A DNA stretch of 36,154 nucleotides from Acidimicrobiales bacterium (GTDB lineage Bacteria; Actinomycetota; Acidimicrobiia; Acidimicrobiales; UBA8592), in contig JAQWQL010000016.1 of the NCBI GenBank assembly GCA_029244605.1, positions 1-36,154 on the forward strand. Direction: 5' to 3'. This document shows positions 13,471-21,681 of this stretch, in pieces (the first letter of the stretch is position 1; every line of letters starts with the position of its first letter). The notes beneath the pieces are model-generated. The model saw only the letters and a program-made list of their open reading frames with translations. It did no database searches and was not told the DNA's origin. A program made the translations under genes and the position numbers.

Positions 13471-15342
13471 ATGGAATCTGCACAAGGTGAAGTAGAAACT
13501 TCGGGGGTATCAGCGCTAAAGAAATGGGGCCCTCTAGGCCTTCTTGTCGTAGCCGCTGTTGTAGTGATTATTGTTGTCGTATCCGGCGGTGGAGGTAGCG
13601 ACGATACTGCGAACGAAACCGGTTCGACAGCATCGTCCGAATCTTCCCAAGCCGAATCCACAGAAGAGAGTTCAGCCGATGCGCAAGAGGAAACCTCAGA
13701 AGCTACTGAAGTTGAAGAAACTCAAACAGCTGAAGAGGAAACTCCCGTTTCGGAAGACTGTCCTACTGCTGGTGATGCAAGAGATGACTTGCTGGATGGA
13801 GTGATGTTTTACGAAGAGGCAGTGACTCGTTGCATCGCTGATGGCATCGAGTGGGGAGAGCGCTGCGACGAAGAAACTGGCCTGCTCAAACTACCGACAT
13901 CAAACCCCCCGGCATGTTTCGCTCCTTTTGAAGGAGACAACGGAGGAGCAACAGCACGTGGGGTAACGGAAGATTCCATCAATATTGTCTACTGGCGCTG
14001 GCAGGAGAATGACTTCATCCTCAAGTACATTACCGGCCCAATAGCGAACGATGACACCAACGCTGACGCCGAAGCAAGCTTGCGCGGCATGTTAGAATAC
14101 TATGAAACGTATTACGAGACTTACGGTAGGTCCGTCAATCTTATCTTCTATGAAGGTACAGGGCTTATAAGCGACGAAGTCTCAGCACGAGCTGACGCTG
14201 TAAAGATCGCCGAAGAGTACGACCCCTTTATGGTGTGGAATGGTCCGACTTTGACTAATGCATTCGAAGATGAACTTGTTTCGCGCGGTATAGCTTGCCT
14301 TAGTTGCGGACCATCACAGGACATAGAGTATTACCGTGAAAATGATCCACTTGCGTGGGCTTTTGGTATGAGCGCTGTCCAAGCGAACCTAATAGCTTCA
14401 GAATATGTTGGGAAGCAACTAGCAGGAAGGAACGCCGTCTATGCCGGCGATCTCGACTACCAAAATCAGCCCCGAGTCTTTGGGAGGCTGTGGATCGAGA
14501 GCGGAGAAGCATCTGTCCAAAACGAAGGAGATTTTGAAGATAATCTCGCAGAATATGGAGTTGAAGTAGTTGAATCCGTTGCCTTTACGCTTGATCCCGC
14601 CAGCTTGCAAGAACAAGCATCGTCGGCAATTGCTAAGTTCAAGGCAGCTGGAGTAACAACCGTAATGTTCTCTGGTGACCCGATATCGCCTCGAGATTTC
14701 ACTCGTGAAGCAACAGCACAAGGGTATTACCCTGAATGGGTACATATTGGTAGCGTTCTTGCCGATACAAATATTTTTGCCCGAACGTATGATCAAGATC
14801 AATGGGCAAATGCCTTTGGCATCACCACTCTTTCAGCAAGGGTCGACCCAGCTATAAGTGGAGCACCCTTCCGCTACAAGTGGTTCTTCGGAGAAGCTGC
14901 CCCAGCAGATGACTCTCTGGGAGTCATCGATCCGTGGCCAGCTACGTTCTACCCGATCATCCAGGGTATTGGACCTGACTTGACATATGAGAATTGGAAA
15001 ACAGCCCTAGATAGTGCAGACCCAACCCGCCAAGGATTAACATCCGGCTCATTCTCCTGGGGTGAAACTGGAAGATGGCCAGCGGAATTGGAATATGACT
15101 TCTTCGGAGGCGATGACGTGACCGTCTTCTGGTGGGATGCAACCAAGGAAGGTTTTGATGAAGCTGACACTCTCGGACCTGGTATGTATTTCTTCGCAGA
15201 TGGTGGTCAACGTTACCTATTCGGCGAGATTCCTGAGGAGGACATTGTTCTCTTCGATCGGGAAACGGCTTCCGATATCTATATGGAATGGCCTGAAGGT
15301 GAAGCACCCAATGAGTATGATCCTCTACCATCTGGTGGATGA
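13471..15342 (+). CDS. Membrane-anchored LivJ-type substrate-binding protein
   Basis: A 623-residue extracytoplasmic binding protein for the HAAT transporter. The N-terminus has one hydrophobic helix (about residues 20-38, 'LGLLVVAAVVVIIVVV') preceded by KK and followed by GGGGS, with no lipobox Cys. It is therefore probably a membrane-tethered form rather than a lipoprotein. About 50 residues of Ser/Glu/Thr linker follow, then a Cys-containing segment (DCPTAGD...CDEETG...PPACFAPF) that probably makes disulfides. The periplasmic-binding domain starts at about residue 160 ('GVTEDSINIVYW'). It is longer than E. coli LivJ (about 370). The ribosome site is GGGGGG, 5 bases before ATG. Its stop overlaps the next start (ATGA). 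Confidence 0.9.
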   Translation: MESAQGEVETSGVSALKKWGPLGLLVVAAVVVIIVVVSGGGGSDDTANETGSTASSESSQAESTEESSADAQEETSEATEVEETQTAEEETPVSEDCPTAGDARDDLLDGVMFYEEAVTRCIADGIEWGERCDEETGLLKLPTSNPPACFAPFEGDNGGATARGVTEDSINIVYWRWQENDFILKYITGPIANDDTNADAEASLRGMLEYYETYYETYGRSVNLIFYEGTGLISDEVSARADAVKIAEEYDPFMVWNGPTLTNAFEDELVSRGIACLSCGPSQDIEYYRENDPLAWAFGMSAVQANLIASEYVGKQLAGRNAVYAGDLDYQNQPRVFGRLWIESGEASVQNEGDFEDNLAEYGVEVVESVAFTLDPASLQEQASSAIAKFKAAGVTTVMFSGDPISPRDFTREATAQGYYPEWVHIGSVLADTNIFARTYDQDQWANAFGITTLSARVDPAISGAPFRYKWFFGEAAPADDSLGVIDPWPATFYPIIQGIGPDLTYENWKTALDSADPTRQGLTSGSFSWGETGRWPAELEYDFFGGDDVTVFWWDATKEGFDEADTLGPGMYFFADGGQRYLFGEIPEEDIVLFDRETASDIYMEWPEGEAPNEYDPLPSGG

Positions 15343-16172
15343 CCGACTTTAGCCTTCATCCCTGGAATGAAACATTCGAATGGAGTGATGCTTCAGCGCG
15401 CACGGGCTATTTGAGTCAGGAACAGGTCAACAAATATAATGAAGAGGGTTTCTTGCTTTTGGAAGAGGCTCTAGACATGGAGCAACTTCGAGTTGTCATC
15501 GAGTCGTTGGATCAATTAGCGCAAGAAACTGACACTTTTCTCCAAACCCTTGAAGATGAACGGCTTTCCATAGCAGAATCTGGAGCGATCCTCTTTGGGA
15601 TTCACCCTTGTCTCAGGTCGGAGTCGGTAAAGAAATTTATTTCCCAGCAGCCCTTTGTTGATATCTGTTATGACCTTATTGGCCCAAATGTCCGACTGTA
15701 CTGGGATCAACTCGTGTACAAACAGGTAGAGAAACCTCGTAGATTCCCATGGCATCAAGATAACGGGTATGGGTTTGTCGAACCTCAACAGTACCTCACA
15801 TGCTGGATTCCTCTAGTGGATGTCCATATCGAAAATGGATGTCCTTGGATAGTTCCTAAAGTCCATCGAAAGGGAACGCTTTCCCATGAGTATGTAGACC
15901 CTTTAGGGTATGAATGTTTCGCCGATCATCCAGATGCTGTCCCAGTCGAAGCTAAGGCAGGAAGTATCGTCATCTTCTCATCGCTGACTCCCCATAAAAC
16001 CGGGCCAAATATCAGCGGAGAAACGAGAAAAGCGTATATTGTCCAATACGCGCCAGACCATGCAAAGTTATTGCATGGGGAACCCCAAGCAGGGCCGCCA
16101 GAAAACAAGGTCCCAGCAGACGAATCTGAGCGCCAATTTCCGATTTTAGTAGATGGTGTTATAGCGATCTAG
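15339..16172 (+). CDS. Phytanoyl-CoA dioxygenase (PhyH) family protein
   Basis: A 277-residue Fe(II)/2-oxoglutarate oxygenase. The iron triad is H139-x-D141 ('WHQDNGY') and H219 ('TPHKTGPN'), with R230 placed to bind 2-oxoglutarate ('RKAYIVQYAP'). PhyH relatives hydroxylate acyl-CoAs, phosphonates, ectoine precursors and many secondary metabolites. Its ATG overlaps the stop of the binding-protein gene (ATGA), so it is translated with the transporter. The natural inference is that it hydroxylates the imported compound or its first product. The 3' end overlaps the convergent gene at 16169 by 4 bases, leaving no room for a terminator. Confidence 0.9.
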   Translation: MTDFSLHPWNETFEWSDASARTGYLSQEQVNKYNEEGFLLLEEALDMEQLRVVIESLDQLAQETDTFLQTLEDERLSIAESGAILFGIHPCLRSESVKKFISQQPFVDICYDLIGPNVRLYWDQLVYKQVEKPRRFPWHQDNGYGFVEPQQYLTCWIPLVDVHIENGCPWIVPKVHRKGTLSHEYVDPLGYECFADHPDAVPVEAKAGSIVIFSSLTPHKTGPNISGETRKAYIVQYAPDHAKLLHGEPQAGPPENKVPADESERQFPILVDGVIAI

Positions 16173-16663
16173 CCAACTGTGTATATTGGATCTGTCCTGT
16201 CGCGGGCGCTCATGGGCCAACTTCCTGCCATTTTCGCTTCGATATTCTCTACTTTTGACCAGTCTTTCCGAAGCGTACGCTGGTGAATTCTCCACTCGCC
16301 ATCTCGTAACGAATATTCATCGATGTACCTCCCATTAAAAGTATGAAGAATATTTACATCACCTGAAGCTTCTACATGATATGCAAGAACGTAAGACTCA
16401 ACGACAGCTAAATCACCATCGATTTCTATTCGAATATTTGAAACACGATGCTGAGTGGCAACAAAGCGCTTACGGAGGCTTGGGATAGCATGAGAGACAA
16501 AATCCTCTATAGGCATAGGTTCTGCTCCGTAATCAACCATTATCGCCTGCGGATGAAATGCAGAAAGAAGCGACGTCTCATCAAGGCGGTCGATTCCCCG
16601 CGTATATGCCAAAAGCCTATCGAGGATTTCCTCGCGTGCGCTTAGACCCTCATGGTCCGCCAT
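16169..16663 (-). CDS. SnoaL-like/NTF2-fold protein
   Basis: 164 residues with the SnoaL_4 pattern: 'EEILDRLLAYTRGIDRLDETSL', 'FHPQAIMVDYG', and the paired strands 'HTFNGRYIDEYSLRDGEWRIHQRTLRKDW'. It resembles the protein at 7098-7598 and is probably a distant paralogue. It lies 7 bases downstream of the molybdenum hydroxylase gene on the same strand, so the two are very likely one transcript. Catalysis (isomerase, hydratase, dehydratase) cannot be told from sequence; the fold often serves small hydrophobic ligands. Confidence 0.85.
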   Translation of the reverse strand: MADHEGLSAREEILDRLLAYTRGIDRLDETSLLSAFHPQAIMVDYGAEPMPIEDFVSHAIPSLRKRFVATQHRVSNIRIEIDGDLAVVESYVLAYHVEASGDVNILHTFNGRYIDEYSLRDGEWRIHQRTLRKDWSKVENIEAKMAGSWPMSARDRTDPIYTVG

Positions 16664-16670
16664 GTCTGAT

Positions 16671-18968
16671 CTATCCCTCTGCGGATTGTATGGCTAGCCA
16701 CACTCGTTCGGGAGTTAATGGCATATCGATATGTTTCACGCCGAGATGCGAAACTGCATTAATTACCGCATTATGAATCGATGGAGTTGAACCTATGGTT
16801 CCTGACTCTCCGATGCCTTTCGCACCAAGAGGGTTTCGAGGAGTAGGTGTTTCTGTGTTGAAGGTCTCAAAAGATGGGAGTTCGGCAGAAGACGGGATTG
16901 CGTAATCCATCAGATTTCCAGTAAGGGGGTTCCCCTCCTCATCGTAGAACACTCCCTCGTATAAGGCTTGGGCTGCGCCTTGAGCGATGCCTCCATGCTG
17001 CTGGCCTGTCACAATTAATGGGTTTAGGATTTTTCCGCAGTCATCTACAGCAATATGGCGGAGAAGTTCAACGCCGCCAGTTTCCACATCAACTTCGACT
17101 ACGGCAACGTGAGCACCGAATGGGAAGGTGGCATCGGTCCCATCAAAATCTAGTTCATGGGTTAACCCAGGTTCCATTCCCTCAGGCCTCTTCTCATCAT
17201 CATTCGAGGCTTTTGCTAAATCTGCCCAACTCACGACATTCGCAGGTACTCCTGCCACATGGAGCCCGCCTCCTCCGATAGTGATATCATCTGCGCTTGC
17301 TTCAAGAAGGTGAGCAGCGAGCGTTTTCGCTTTTTCAAGCACCGTTTCACTGGCAATATGGATAGCTGACCCTGCTGTTTGTAGTGACCGTGAGCCCATC
17401 GTTCCAGCTCCACGCGGGACTTGTTCAGTATCGGACTGGATAAGGCGTACTTTTTCCATGTCGATTCCAAGAATTTCTGAAATGATCATAGAGAAAGCAG
17501 TAAGGTGGCCTTGCCCATGTGCGCTCGTTCCAACAGTGGCGCTCGCAGTTCCATCTTCGTGAATTTCTACGGCTCCGTATTCAACGTGAAGCCCGGTGGG
17601 GGCAGTGCACTCTACGTACGTAGCCACACCAATGCCTAGCTGCTTGCTACTACCATCACCGCGGCGTTCTTGCTGCTGAGCGAGGAGGTCTTCATAGCCT
17701 GATTCTTCTAAAGCCCTATCCAACGCAAGAGCATATTCACCCGAGTCGTAATTCATTCCGCCTAAGGTGGTTAGAGGAAACGCATCTGCTTCTAGTAGAT
17801 TTTTCCTGCGGATTTCAACTGGGTCTATATTGAGTTCATCTGCTGCTACATCCATGAGTCGTTCAAGTAATTGAGTCGCTTCAGGACGACCCGCACCACG
17901 ATAGGCGACAGTGGTAGTGGTATTCGTCGCGACGGACAGGGCATGGAAACGTAGTTTTGGAATTTCGTAGACTCCTTGGATCATAAGTTGTGTGTAGAAA
18001 GCAAGGAAACCTCCTATGCCTGGGTATGCGCCAGCATCAAATATTGCCTGAGCGTCGAAGCTAGTAATTTTTCCTTCATTATCAAAGCCCATTTTTCCTG
18101 TAAGTACGCTAGCTCTACCATGACCGTTAGCGACCATATTTTCGCTTCGAAGCTCCGTCCATTTGAGAGGCCTCTGAAGCTGCATGGCAAGGATGGAAGT
18201 AGCAATGTATTCAGCGGGCATAGCGGCTTTTGGCCCAAACCCACCTCCAACAGCTGGAGCGATAATGTGCAGATTTTCTTCTTCTAACCCAAGCAGGGGA
18301 GCAAGCCCCTCCCGAAAAGCATGAGGGCTCTGGGTTGGCATCCAAGTAGTTAATTTCCCATCCTCGGGAATAGCAACAATCCCATTAGCTTCTATTGGAA
18401 CACCAGCGATGCGTTGACTAACCATTTTGACCTCTGCAATATGATCTGACCCTTCTGTTGGATCATCGCCTTCATGCTCTATTCCCGTTTCAAAACAAAC
18501 ATTGGACCCATGCTCTTCGAATAAGATCGGTGCATTTTCTGCTAGCGCCTCTTCAGGGTCAGTGATAACAGGTAACGGTTCAAAATCCATCCAGATTTCC
18601 GCTGCTGCATCAGCAGCGATGCTTGCAGTCTCAGCAACAACCACCGCAATAATATCGCCAACGAAACGAACTTTGTCAGTGGCGAGAAGCGGTCGGGAAA
18701 AAACTGGGGGGTACATAGCAAAACCCAGTTGAGGAGGCATATCAATATCGTTTGCCGTCCAGACGCCTATCACTCCATCAATCTCTTTCGCGCTGGATGT
18801 CTCGATAGAGGTTATGGTTGCGTGGGCGACAGAGGAACGAACAAAATACACGTATCCAAGACCTGAAACCTAAATGTCATCAAAGTACTTTTCCGCTCCA
18901 ATCAAAAGATCTGGATCTTCCCTACGGAGCACAGCATTACCGAGGAGAGAACCTTGGACGTCAGACAT
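16671..18968 (-). pseudogene. CoxL-like (form II) molybdenum hydroxylase large subunit interrupted by an in-frame TAG
   Basis: Read through, the frame gives about 764 residues, full length for the xanthine dehydrogenase/CO dehydrogenase large-subunit family. Residues 1-32 (MSDVQGSLLG...EKYFDDI) are the normal N-terminus with an AAGGGGA ribosome site. Codon 33 (18872-18870) is TAG; the same frame then continues as VSGLGYVYFVRSSVAHA, the expected next strand, where relatives usually have Lys or another residue. No frame change is involved. The molybdopterin domain is otherwise intact: 'GGGFGPKA', 'AYRGAGR' at about 355-361 (the form II signature, not the AYRCSFR of true CO dehydrogenase), and 'KGIGESG' with the catalytic Glu. 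A GTG at 18851 could restart translation but would lose a conserved strand. The partner FAD and 2Fe-2S subunits are not in this window. Confidence 0.85.
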
Positions 18969-19085
18969 ATTTTCCCCTTTCATAGTCTTCCTACAGAGTC
19001 TTACATTTTTCTTGAGAATGTTCGAGTCAAAGTCAATCTTATTTTCTCTAGAAATAAAGAAACTCTCCAAAATAGCTGTTTGAGA

Positions 19086-19108
19086 AAATCAGTTTCAGAA
19101 ACTGGTTT
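19086..19108. promoter_or_regulatory. Operator candidate: CAGTTTC-A-GAAACTG dyad
   Basis: CAGTTTC (19090-19096) and GAAACTG (19098-19104) are perfect inverted repeats around one base, and the symmetry extends to 19087-19107 with a single T-G wobble. It lies 49 bases before the Rieske oxygenase start, in the divergent region shared with the molybdenum hydroxylase. A TetR-, GntR- or MarR-type regulator is a natural guess. None is encoded nearby. Confidence 0.5.
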
Positions 19109-19115
19109 CTTCAAT

Positions 19116-19127
19116 TACTTGCAAGTA
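19116..19127. promoter_or_regulatory. Operator candidate: 12-bp palindrome overlapping a possible -10
   Basis: TACTTGCAAGTA is a perfect 12-bp palindrome. It runs into TATCGT (19126-19131), a plausible -10 that would start transcription about 19 bases before the Rieske ATG. A protein bound here would block RNA polymerase. The -35 region is not clear. Confidence 0.45.
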
Positions 19128-19156
19128 TCGTAGCTAGATGGTTGTCAGGAGGAAAT

Positions 19157-20515
19157 ATGGCCGTATTAAGAGATGTAGAAAGTAGATCCCCAGGGATAAC
19201 GTACCAGGAACTTTTAGACTCTGATACGCATCCAGTTCCTGAGGTTCTTCGGCTGGAATCAACACAAAGCCTCGGACCTGACGAATTTCCAGTCAGCCGA
19301 TACACCACGCGAGAATGGCACGAAGCAGAGAAAGAAAAATTATGGTCTCGGGTATGGCAATATACTTGCCGAGCAGATGAGATACCTGAAGTCGGCGACC
19401 ACTATGTCTATGAGATCGTGGGCCAGAGTTACATCGTTATGCGCAGTAGTGAAGAAGAAATAAAAGCCTATCCCAATGCTTGCCTGCACCGAGGTCGGCG
19501 ATTGAAGGATTATGACGGTCGATGTTCAGAAATCCGCTGCCCATTCCATGGCTTCGCATGGGAGCTTGATGGAGAACTCAAAGATGTTCCTGCCAAATGG
19601 GATTTCCCTCACGTCGAAGCAGAGGAATTCAAACTTCCCGAAGTTCAGGTAGGGGTCTGGGCAGGGTTTATTTTCATAAACCCTGATCCCGATGCAGAAT
19701 CTCTCGAAGACTTTATGGGAGATCTAGATGATCATTTCCAAGTCTGGGACCTCGAACGACGCTACAAACAAGCGCACGTAGCCAAAGTCATTCACGCCAA
19801 TTGGAAAATAGCGCAGGAGGCTTTTTGTGAAGCATTGCACGTAAATGCTACGCATCCTCAGATCATGGCATATCTCGGCGATACCAATTCTCAGGTAGAT
19901 GTTTGGGACAACTTCGCTCGGGTTATTAGCCCCGGCGGAACACCTAGCCCACTACTTGAATATGATGTATCCGAAGATGATCAACTCCGAGCGATGCTGG
20001 ACACTAGCTATGACAAAGAATCGCCTGTCGAAATCCCTGAAGGGACGACGATGCGAGCTCACGCTGCCGCTATGTCCCGAGATCGATGGAGGCCAATGGC
20101 AGGTGACGGGGTTGACTCCATGTCTGACGCCGAGATGATGGACAGCATCGACTACACCTTGTTCCCTAATTTCCATCCTTGGGGCGCGTTCAACCGTATC
20201 GTGTACCGATTCCGCCCCAATGGTGATGACCATAGAAGTTCGATCATGGAATGTATTTTCCTTGCCCCCTATCCTGAAGGAAATAAGCCAGATCCCGCCC
20301 CGGTCCATTGGTTAAGCGATGATGAGAACTTCAGCGATGCCCCGGAACTCGATACTTTGGGGAAAGTCTTTGATCAAGATGTTTTCAACATGGGCAAAGT
20401 CCAGCTAGGCCTCGAGACAACGCAGAAAACCGGTGTTGTGCTTAGTAATTATCAGGAATCGAAGGTCAGATGGATGCACCAAAAGCTCAGCGAATGGTGC
20501 GGGGAGGACCAGTAA
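19157..20515 (+). CDS. Rieske non-haem iron oxygenase, alpha subunit
   Basis: A 452-residue ring-hydroxylating oxygenase large subunit. The Rieske 2Fe-2S site is C109-x-H111 ('CLHRGR') and C128-x2-H131 ('CPFHGF'). The mononuclear iron site is H228 and H233 ('EALHVNATH') with the third ligand, an Asp, in 'FDQDVFN' near residue 400. I start at ATG 19157 because AGGAGG lies 4 bases upstream; a TTG at 19142 would include the ribosome site. It heads a four-gene run with a 70-residue protein, an amidohydrolase and a luciferase-like oxidoreductase. No reductase, ferredoxin or canonical beta subunit is adjacent, so electrons must come from elsewhere or from an unusual partner. The substrate, aromatic or otherwise, is not predictable. 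Confidence 0.92.
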   Translation: MAVLRDVESRSPGITYQELLDSDTHPVPEVLRLESTQSLGPDEFPVSRYTTREWHEAEKEKLWSRVWQYTCRADEIPEVGDHYVYEIVGQSYIVMRSSEEEIKAYPNACLHRGRRLKDYDGRCSEIRCPFHGFAWELDGELKDVPAKWDFPHVEAEEFKLPEVQVGVWAGFIFINPDPDAESLEDFMGDLDDHFQVWDLERRYKQAHVAKVIHANWKIAQEAFCEALHVNATHPQIMAYLGDTNSQVDVWDNFARVISPGGTPSPLLEYDVSEDDQLRAMLDTSYDKESPVEIPEGTTMRAHAAAMSRDRWRPMAGDGVDSMSDAEMMDSIDYTLFPNFHPWGAFNRIVYRFRPNGDDHRSSIMECIFLAPYPEGNKPDPAPVHWLSDDENFSDAPELDTLGKVFDQDVFNMGKVQLGLETTQKTGVVLSNYQESKVRWMHQKLSEWCGEDQ

Positions 20516-20727
20516 TGTCGCATGGTTTGATTCACCCGTTCTCAAAAGCTCTGTATGTAAAAACAGATGAAGGGAACATTCAAGTAACAGATGGCGACCT
20601 CCAGGGGCTCTTCCGAATTGATGGCTCTTGGATAGAAGGCGATTTACGAGAATGTGATCCTCAATTGTGTAACTGGGTTGGGGGGCCACAGATAGAGAAC
20701 CACCGGGTTGGGAAAGTAGAGAAATGA
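20515..20727 (+). CDS. Small protein translationally coupled to the Rieske oxygenase
   Basis: 70 residues starting MSHGLIHPFSKALY, with alternating strand-like segments ('VKTDEGNIQVTD', 'GLFRIDGSWIEGD') and two Cys residues near 'CDPQLCNW'. I do not recognise a characterised family. The A of its ATG is the last base of the upstream TAA (TAATG), and GGGGAGG precedes it, so it should be made with the oxygenase. It could be an accessory or regulatory subunit of that enzyme. It is much too short for the usual beta subunit. The stop codon is followed at once by a strong hairpin. Confidence 0.75.
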   Translation: MSHGLIHPFSKALYVKTDEGNIQVTDGDLQGLFRIDGSWIEGDLRECDPQLCNWVGGPQIENHRVGKVEK

Positions 20728-20754
20728 TCTATCCGGTTACCCACCGGACAGATC
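20726..20754 (+). other. Intercistronic hairpin
   Basis: GATC-TA-TCCGGT-TACCC-ACCGGA-CA-GATC: a 6-bp perfect inner stem and a 4-bp outer stem separated by a symmetric two-base internal loop. It is followed by TACTTT, too short for a clear T-run. It sits between the 70-residue gene and the amidohydrolase, 17 bases before the latter's GTG. It could attenuate or stabilise the transcript. Confidence 0.5.
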
Positions 20755-20771
20755 TACTTTAAGAGGCACGC

Positions 20772-21674
20772 GTGGGATTCCCTAAAAATGTTCGAGTGGT
20801 AGAAACCATGATCGGCACCCGCGCAGGGCAACTAGCGAAACTGAACTACGCGAACCTGACAGGGATGAAAGACAAAGAAACCCAAAAGTTTAACTTCCCC
20901 GCTCAATACATGTTTAAAGACGTTCCATGGAGCGACCAGGCAAGAAATTTCGAAGAGGAACCAGAACCACCTCAAGGGGCTGACCTTCTCCTGCCTTACA
21001 TGGAGAAACATAATATCGAGATCTCAATGATAGGTATTGGTCTCGGAGAAGAGCGATCAGCAGCGCGAGACGCTATCGATAAGCATCCTGACCGGTTCAT
21101 CGGCTGCCATGAACCTGACCCAAATGACGTTATGGGTTCTATCCAGACCATCCGAAAATTATTTCACGATGGGTACATTCGAGCCATATCTGCGTTCCCA
21201 GCAGGGAGAGTTCCTCAAGTTCCTATTAACGACCCCAAAATGTACGCCCTCTACGCGACATGCGTTGAGTTGGACATTCCAATATTTTGCTGCGCCGGAA
21301 TACCAGGACCGCGCGTCCCATATCAAGCACAACACGTCAAACTCATCGATGACGTCATGTACGATTTCCCTGACTTGCGTTTTGTAACTCGACATGGATG
21401 TGAACCATGGGAAGATCTCGCAGTGAAACTTATGTTGAAATGGCCAAACCTTCATTACTCAACGTCAGCTTTCGCACCCAAATACTATCCGAAGGCGATT
21501 ATTGAATACGCCAATACCAGAGGCGCTGACAAAATCATCTACGCCGGCTACTTCCCAATGGGACTCCATATCGATACAATCTTCGAGCAACTCCCAAACG
21601 TCCCATTTAGAGATCATGTTTGGCCAAGATTCTTACGAGAGAACGCCGCAAGAGTCCTCAAACTCGAGCCATAA
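20772..21674 (+). CDS. Amidohydrolase_2 family protein (TIM-barrel metal-dependent hydrolase)
   Basis: A 300-residue protein of the ACMSD/gamma-resorcylate-decarboxylase-like amidohydrolase group. Typical segments: 'DRFIGCHEPDPND', 'AISAFPAGRVPQVPINDPKMYALYATCVELDIPIF', 'RHGCEPWEDLAVKLMLKWPNLH' and the C-terminal 'ADKIIYAGYFPMG'. The usual N-terminal His-x-His metal pair (DxHxH) is absent, so the metal site is incomplete or different; decarboxylase or C-C hydrolase activity is unproven. It starts at GTG, with AAGAGG 5 bases upstream. The next gene begins 8 bases after its stop. In context it may process the product of the Rieske enzyme. Confidence 0.85.
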   Translation: MGFPKNVRVVETMIGTRAGQLAKLNYANLTGMKDKETQKFNFPAQYMFKDVPWSDQARNFEEEPEPPQGADLLLPYMEKHNIEISMIGIGLGEERSAARDAIDKHPDRFIGCHEPDPNDVMGSIQTIRKLFHDGYIRAISAFPAGRVPQVPINDPKMYALYATCVELDIPIFCCAGIPGPRVPYQAQHVKLIDDVMYDFPDLRFVTRHGCEPWEDLAVKLMLKWPNLHYSTSAFAPKYYPKAIIEYANTRGADKIIYAGYFPMGLHIDTIFEQLPNVPFRDHVWPRFLRENAARVLKLEP

Positions 21675-21681
21675 GGTTCCC

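Noticed and set aside
16671-18968. True aerobic CO dehydrogenase (coxL)
   Set aside because: The active-site signature is AYRGAGR rather than AYRCSFR, and coxM/coxS are absent, so CO oxidation is not supported.
18870-19070. Separate 66-residue minus-strand gene upstream of the molybdenum hydroxylase
   Set aside because: Its last 32 residues are the true N-terminus of the hydroxylase in the same frame; the rest precedes the ribosome site.
21502-21681. 60-residue N-terminal extension of the luciferase-like protein
   Set aside because: It is out-of-frame reading of the amidohydrolase end, rich in Ser/Thr/Gln with no family similarity. ATG 21682 gives a normal N-terminus.
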